Source of the DNA: Phyllobacteriaceae bacterium
GTDB taxonomy: Bacteria > Pseudomonadota > Alphaproteobacteria > Rhizobiales > Ancalomicrobiaceae
Direction of reading: 5' to 3'
Length of the DNA: 18,416 nucleotides
Assembly: GCA_012517025.1 (NCBI GenBank)
Contig: JAAYVT010000079.1
Location: forward strand, 1-18,416
In this document: one piece after another, positions 14,576 through 18,416 of the stretch
How positions within the stretch are numbered: the first letter of the stretch is position 1
How the letters are laid out: each line of letters begins with the position of its first letter
Program-made: the position numbers and the translations under genes
Notes under the pieces: generated by a model
What the model was told of the DNA's origin: nothing
Seen by the model: only the letters and a program-made list of their open reading frames with translations
Databases searched by the model: none

Positions 14576-15105
14576 AGCCCTCCGTCGTCGTGCTCGCCGC
14601 GCTCGCGGCCGGCGTCTTCGCCGCGCTCGCCGCCCCCGCTCTCGCCGTCGCCCCGGACGAATGCGAAAAGCAACGCGCCCTGTTTCCGAAGGATTGGAAC
14701 GACGTGACCGGCGAACGGCCGATCTGGATCTGCCGATCGCACTATGCCGGCCTCCTCGAGGTTCGGCTGGGGCCGAGCGATCCCGCCGGACGACGGCCGA
14801 TGAGCCTCGTCCCGGTGCGGGGCGAGGCCACGGGCGACATGCGACGCGATCGCGAGCGACCGATCTACCGGATCTGGCTGGACCCCGAGCAGGTGCGGCG
14901 TCTGCGCGAAGGCCGCTACTTCGCGACGATCGTGCGCGCCGAGGAGTCCTGCTGGATACGCGGAGACCTGTCCGGCGACACGGTCTTCTTCATGGATGCG
15001 GCACGGCCTCCGTCCGATCGGGAGGATGCCGGCGCGTTCTACAACAAGGCGCCGCGAACGGGTGCCTTCGGCGGACAAGCCTGGGACTGCGAAAAGCCCC
15101 ATTGA
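14572..15105 (+). CDS. Secreted four-cysteine protein coupled to ATP-grasp B
   Basis: The ATG (14572-14574) overlaps the ATP-grasp B stop in ATGA, fixing the start and implying coupled translation. The product has 177 residues. Residues 1-26 (VVVLAALAAGVFAALAAPALA after MKPS) form a Sec signal peptide. The mature part contains four cysteines (31, 54, 127, 173), enough for two disulfides, with WICRSHYAGLLEVRLG near 52 and YRIWLDPEQVRRLREGRYF near 99, suggestive of a small β-rich fold. Near the end RPPSDREDAG (145-154) has a PSD followed by acidic residues, a feature also seen in microviridin-type cores, though this may be chance. I recognise no family. Context suggests an exported partner, receptor or third substrate of the ligase system. 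Confidence 0.85.
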   Translation: MKPSVVVLAALAAGVFAALAAPALAVAPDECEKQRALFPKDWNDVTGERPIWICRSHYAGLLEVRLGPSDPAGRRPMSLVPVRGEATGDMRRDRERPIYRIWLDPEQVRRLREGRYFATIVRAEESCWIRGDLSGDTVFFMDAARPPSDREDAGAFYNKAPRTGAFGGQAWDCEKPH

Positions 15106-15448
15106 GATCGACCCGACGACGGCGGTCGAGGAGTTCGGCCGTCCGGCTCATCGGGCGGCCATCCTGCCCAGCCCGCCGGACGCCCCCGGTCCGAGATCGC
15201 TCCGGCCCCACGTCCGGTCCGATGCACTCGGGTCGACCCGAGAGCAGGACGATCCCGAAGACGGGGAAGCGGAGACGGTGTCGACTGCGCGGCCTCGACG
15301 TCGTCGGACCGACCCGTCAGGGCGAGATCGCGCGAGCCGCCGATCCAAGGCGTTCGCGAAGGCTCGGCCGCCGAGGGGCGACGAGGTCGCCGCACGACGC
15401 CCTGCGCGAGCCGCGACCCACCTCCACCGACACGAAGTTTCATTCGAT
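15106..15448. other. Intergenic region after the cluster
   Basis: No gene is supported between the secreted four-cysteine protein and the ABM operon promoter. Open frames here are long only because the DNA is GC-rich, and they show no recognisable motif, signal peptide or ribosome binding site. The one clear structure is the palindrome at 15227-15242. Confidence 0.5.
15227..15242. terminator. 16-bp palindrome, possible terminator of the plus arm
   Basis: CTCGGGTCGACCCGAG is a perfect palindrome. As RNA it folds to a 6-bp stem with a UCGA tetraloop, about 120 bases after the last stop codon of the cluster. There is no T-run, so it may instead be a protein binding site. Confidence 0.3.
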
Positions 15449-15475
15449 TTGACCATAGTCGATATTATCGATAAT
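15449..15475 (+). promoter_or_regulatory. Promoter and operator-like palindrome of the ABM operon
   Basis: TTGACC (15449-15454) is a good -35 box. GATAAT (15470-15475) is a near-consensus -10, though the 15-bp spacing is short. The -10 region is embedded in the perfect 12-bp palindrome ATTATCGATAAT (15464-15475). This AT-rich island stands out from the GC-rich surroundings. A repressor bound at the palindrome would block the promoter directly. The predicted leader is about 80 bases. Confidence 0.45.
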
Positions 15476-15560
15476 TTCGAAATCATGGCCGCGCACGGTG
15501 TCCCGTGCCGCCGGCGGGCGCGGATCCGAGCGGCGCCGGCCCGACGACGAGGAGAGGTGG

Positions 15561-16169
15561 ATGACGGAACCGACGCGGAAACCGGTGACGGTGCTCGTCA
15601 CCCGCCGGGTGCGCCCGGGGCACGAGGCGGCGTTCGAGGCGCTGACGCGGGAATTGCTTACCGTCGCCGATCGCTTCCCCGGCCATCTCGGCGGCCACGT
15701 GCTGCGCCCCGAGGGGCTGCGGAGCACTCTCTACCAGACCCTCTTCGCCTTCGACGATCAGGCTCATCTCGACGCCTGGACCGACAGCCGCGAACGCCAC
15801 GACATTCTCGATCGCCTGCTCGCCATCAGCGAGGGTGAGACCGGCCTGCACATCCTCTCCGGCCTGGAGGGATGGTTCGCGCTGCCGAACGCCCCGACCC
15901 GCAAGCCGCCGCCGCGCCCGAAGATGGCGCTGGTCACCTGGATGGGCATCTTCCCCTTGGTGCTGGTGCTGTTCCACACCGTCGCGCCCATCCTGGCGCC
16001 GATCAGCACGACACTGAGCATCTTCGTGATCACCGCGATCGTCACCGTCGCCATGACCTGGGTGGTGATGCCGCTGCTGGTCCGCCTGCTGGCCAAATGG
16101 CTCTATCCCGAGCTGCGATCCACCGCTCCGTCCGACCCGTCTTCCAACTCGCCGAAGGGATCACCGTGA
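15561..16169 (+). CDS. ABM-domain protein with two C-terminal membrane helices
   Basis: This encodes 202 residues. Positions 8-100 form an antibiotic-biosynthesis-monooxygenase (ABM) ferredoxin-like domain: VTVLVTRRVRPGHEAAFEAL, FPGHLGGHVLRP and YQTLFAFDDQAHLDAW are the usual landmarks. After GWFALP and a Pro/Arg linker (about 108-121) come two hydrophobic helices (about 124-145 and 150-175), anchoring the protein in the inner membrane with the ABM domain probably cytoplasmic. This ABM-plus-two-helix architecture is a known uncharacterised group (COG3224-like). ABM domains can oxidise aromatic or quinone-like compounds or degrade haem, but many have no known reaction. GGAGAGG lies just before ATG 15561. 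The stop overlaps the next gene's GTG start, so the two are translationally coupled. Confidence 0.9.
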   Translation: MTEPTRKPVTVLVTRRVRPGHEAAFEALTRELLTVADRFPGHLGGHVLRPEGLRSTLYQTLFAFDDQAHLDAWTDSRERHDILDRLLAISEGETGLHILSGLEGWFALPNAPTRKPPPRPKMALVTWMGIFPLVLVLFHTVAPILAPISTTLSIFVITAIVTVAMTWVVMPLLVRLLAKWLYPELRSTAPSDPSSNSPKGSP

Positions 16170-17248
16170 TCGATCGTCAACCGCTCCTCGGCATCCTCGC
16201 CACGCTCGTCGTCGTCGCCGTCGCGCTCGGCGCGGCGCTCGCCCTGCCACCGGCGATCGAGGCCGGAGCCGCCACGATCTTCCTGGTGGCGATGGTGCCG
16301 ACCCAGGTCGTCATGAGCCTCTATTGGCGCGGCGAGGTTCCCACCGCCGTCGGCAGGCTGCCGCAACCGATGCGCGGCCTCGCCTTCGCCGCGATCGCCG
16401 TCGCCGTGGCGGCGGTCGTCGCGCTCGGCGCCGTCATGGTCTTCGGCGGCGGCCGCTTCGAGGCGACGCCCTTCGTGATCATGCCGCTGGTGATCACCGT
16501 GCCGATCACCCTCGCCCAGGTGATCCTGTTCGAGGGCTGGCCGTTCTCGGTGATGACCGCATCGCGCGCCCTGCAGGGGATCGCCGTCCTGGTCGCCACC
16601 TACGCGATCGCCTTCCTGGTCGATCGGATCTTCTTCGACTTCGGCTTCGCCGCCGGCGCGCCGTTCTATCGCGGCGAGCTCGATCCGCACGGGATGTTCG
16701 TCGCCTGGGTGCCGATGACGGCGCTGGTGGCGGCGGTCTATGCGATGCTGATCCTCGTCCTGTTCGACTTCCGACCGACCGCCCGCGTGTTCGAGCGGTT
16801 TCCGACGCTCGGCCGCCAGCCGTTGCGCGGACTGGTGAACGCGGTCGTGGTCGTCGCGCTGGTCGCGGTGCCCTGGCTCGGTTTCGTGACCTGGGGCGGC
16901 ATGGATCTGGTCGATTTTCTGGCGCGGGTCGCGGTCTGCCTGATCTTCGGGATCTTCATTCTGCTCGTCATGATGGGCGGGGCGCCCTTCGTCGCCCTCC
17001 GCCAGCCGGCGCGCGGGCTGGTGCTGAGCGCGGCGGCGATCGTTCTCGCCGTCGCCGCCTTCGAAGGCTACCGGGCGGCGGCGACGGCGATCCACGCGAT
17101 CACCGCCGGGCCGCCCGGCTACGACCTCGAACTGTGGCTCGCCTCGGCGATGCTCGGCTTCACCTTTCCGGCGATGGTCGCCTTCGCCGACTGGTTCGGC
17201 TTCTGGCCACTCGTCCGCCCGGCCCGGCCCGACGCCGAGACCGACTGA
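16166..17248 (+). CDS. Polytopic inner-membrane protein coupled to ABM protein
   Basis: The start is GTG 16166, overlapping the ABM gene stop as GTGA, with GGGA a few bases upstream. The product has 360 residues and about nine or ten hydrophobic helices (for example LLGILATLVVVAVALGAALA near the N-terminus and VCLIFGIFILLVMMGGAPF near 255-273). Loops are short, with few charges inside the helices, and no transporter signature is recognised. It ends with DWFGFWPLVRPARPD. Since it is co-translated with an ABM-domain membrane protein it probably forms a complex with it or handles the same small molecule; this is inference. It converges with the BenE gene with only three bases between the stop codons, so no separate terminator fits between them. 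Confidence 0.85.
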   Translation: MIDRQPLLGILATLVVVAVALGAALALPPAIEAGAATIFLVAMVPTQVVMSLYWRGEVPTAVGRLPQPMRGLAFAAIAVAVAAVVALGAVMVFGGGRFEATPFVIMPLVITVPITLAQVILFEGWPFSVMTASRALQGIAVLVATYAIAFLVDRIFFDFGFAAGAPFYRGELDPHGMFVAWVPMTALVAAVYAMLILVLFDFRPTARVFERFPTLGRQPLRGLVNAVVVVALVAVPWLGFVTWGGMDLVDFLARVAVCLIFGIFILLVMMGGAPFVALRQPARGLVLSAAAIVLAVAAFEGYRAAATAIHAITAGPPGYDLELWLASAMLGFTFPAMVAFADWFGFWPLVRPARPDAETD

Positions 17249-17251
17249 CCC

Positions 17252-18416
17252 TCACCGGCCGCCGTCGCGCAAGGAGGCGAAGTCGTGGCGCTCCAGCAGC
17301 CACGACACGCCCACGCCCGCGACCAGCCCCCAGAACGCCGCGCCGATGTCGAGGAGACCGACGTCGGCCACCGTCACCAGGAAGGCGACGATCGCCCCGA
17401 GCGTGAAGCGATCGCGGAAAGCGGCGCTGAAGGCCGACTGCAGCACCCGCAGCATGGCGAGCCCGGCCAACGTCATGATGAACGCCTTCGGCGCATGCAC
17501 CATGACGCGGGTCAGCGCCGGGGCGACGAGGCCGAAGCCGATCGACAGCACGCCGGTGGTCATGCCGGCGGTGTACTGCCGCTCGCGGCCGCCCGACGAC
17601 ACCAGAATGGCGTTGGTCGGGCCGGCGAGGCAGGTGCAGACGCCGCCGACCAGCGCCGCGACGATCGAGCCGACGCCGCACGCGACCGTCACCGCGTCGA
17701 CCGGCGGCTCGTGCCCGGCGCCGCGCAGCACCGCGAAACCCTGCCCGTTCTGCACCACCAGCACGGTGATGGCGAGCGGGATCACCAGTTCGACCATCGC
17801 CGACCACGACCATTCCGGCGTGACGACGGTCGGTCGCGCCAACTCGACGCCGCCGATCACCGAAGTGTCGAAACGGCCGAGGACGATCGCCGCGACGACG
17901 CCGGCGACGAGCGCGCCGAGGATCGGCGGCACGCGACGACCGAGCGTCGGCGCCGCGCAAAGCGCCAGCCAAGCCGCCACCATCGGTCCGGCGATGCCGA
18001 CGTCGAGCCGCAGCGCCCGCACCAGATCGAGGCCGAAGCGCAGAAACACCCCGGCGACCATGCCCATGACGATCGGCATCGGCACCGACCGCATCGCCCG
18101 CCGCACCCAGCCGGTCATCCCGAGGACGACGATCAGCAGGCCGGTGACGTGGTAGGCGCCGACCACCTCCGGGAAGCTCAGATGGCCGAGCGCCGGGCCG
18201 ACCAGCACCGTGCCGGGGATGGTCCAGAACAGCGCCAGCGGCTGGCGATAGGCCCAGGAGAAGGCGAGCGTCAGCACCCCGTTGACCACGAAGATGCCGA
18301 AGATCCACGACGCCAGCGTCGCCTCGTCGAGCCCGCCCTGAGCGCCGACCGAGAGGACGACGGCGACCGGCGCGGTGGCGGCGAACAGCCAGCCGATGAA
18401 GCCGTGGGCGAGGGGA
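17252..18416 (-). CDS. benE: BenE-family benzoate/H+ symporter, 5' end beyond the window
   Basis: 387 residues are visible with the stop at 17252; the N-terminus lies past the right edge. The first visible residues GFIGWLFAATAPVAVVLSVG and then GGLDEATLASWIFGIFVVNG match the N-terminal region of BenE, and the remainder has about eleven hydrophobic helices. Later landmarks are QNGQGFAVLRGAGHEPPVD, CTCLAGPTNAILVSSGG and LTRVMVHAPKAFIMTLAGLAMLRVL. BenE imports benzoate with protons across the inner membrane, although many members have untested substrates. An in-frame GTG at 18289 is internal, not the start, because conserved BenE sequence continues upstream. No ben or cat catabolic genes are in view, so the benzoate role is family-based only. 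Confidence 0.92.
   Translation of the reverse strand, partial: PLAHGFIGWLFAATAPVAVVLSVGAQGGLDEATLASWIFGIFVVNGVLTLAFSWAYRQPLALFWTIPGTVLVGPALGHLSFPEVVGAYHVTGLLIVVLGMTGWVRRAMRSVPMPIVMGMVAGVFLRFGLDLVRALRLDVGIAGPMVAAWLALCAAPTLGRRVPPILGALVAGVVAAIVLGRFDTSVIGGVELARPTVVTPEWSWSAMVELVIPLAITVLVVQNGQGFAVLRGAGHEPPVDAVTVACGVGSIVAALVGGVCTCLAGPTNAILVSSGGRERQYTAGMTTGVLSIGFGLVAPALTRVMVHAPKAFIMTLAGLAMLRVLQSAFSAAFRDRFTLGAIVAFLVTVADVGLLDIGAAFWGLVAGVGVSWLLERHDFASLRDGGR

Noticed and set aside
7587..15105. Genomic island integrated at tRNA-Glu
   Set aside because: The cluster starts just after a tRNA 3' end, a common integration site, but I see no integrase gene and no second copy of the tRNA 3' end in the window. 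Base composition looks like the surroundings.
15039..15443. Minus-strand open frame in the gap after the cluster
   Set aside because: No motif, no signal peptide, no ribosome binding site, and Gly/Arg/Pro-rich shadow-like composition.
18287..18289. GTG at 18289 as the BenE start
   Set aside because: Conserved BenE sequence (GFIGWLFAATAPVAV) continues upstream in frame to the window edge.
1..18416. CRISPR array, insertion sequence or prophage
   Set aside because: No regularly spaced repeats, transposase, integrase or phage structural motifs were seen.

Overview
The window is very GC-rich, gene-dense DNA with strong G/C at third codon positions. The protein families (DUF2934, a TadG-like pilus protein, one-gene HldE, E. 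coli-type SerA, BenE) and promoter-like CTTgac/CTAtat boxes suggest an alphaproteobacterium, probably Hyphomicrobiales (Rhizobiales). That is inferred from family resemblance, not from a search.

Left part (1-7661), mostly ordinary chromosome. A polytopic membrane protein runs off the left edge on the minus strand and is divergent from a small DUF2934 protein. An orphan TadG-like protein with a von Willebrand A domain and hldE (LPS heptose synthesis) follow on the plus strand. hldE converges across a strong hairpin with serA, which lies downstream of a TrmH/SpoU-type RNA methyltransferase on the minus strand. A complete tRNA-Glu (anticodon TTC) starts divergently from the methyltransferase, and an extended dyad covers its promoter region.

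Middle part (about 7685-15242) is the unusual region: a two-armed, divergently transcribed cluster. The minus arm is small exported protein A, then an ATP-grasp ligase of the MvdC/MvdD (microviridin/graspetide maturase) type, then a 103-residue ORF joined by an ATGA overlap. The plus arm is a secreted DUF2330-like protein ending in a complete Kunitz/BPTI domain, a secreted DUF4139 protein with a C-terminal coiled coil, a small Tat-exported protein B, a second MvdC/MvdD-type ATP-grasp ligase, and a secreted four-cysteine protein joined by another ATGA overlap. In both arms a perfect 10-11 bp hairpin lies between the small exported protein and the ATP-grasp gene. My reading is an undescribed RiPP-like (graspetide-like) system in which each ligase modifies a neighbouring small protein before export, with co-encoded envelope or secreted proteins. 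Kunitz domains and microviridins are both known serine-protease inhibitors, so an anti-protease role is attractive but unproven.

Right part (15449-18416). An AT-rich promoter with a 12-bp palindrome precedes an ABM-domain protein with two membrane helices, which is translationally coupled (GTGA) to a polytopic membrane protein of unknown function. A BenE-family benzoate/H+ symporter gene converges on it and runs off the right edge. No insertion sequence, integrase, CRISPR array or rRNA is visible.
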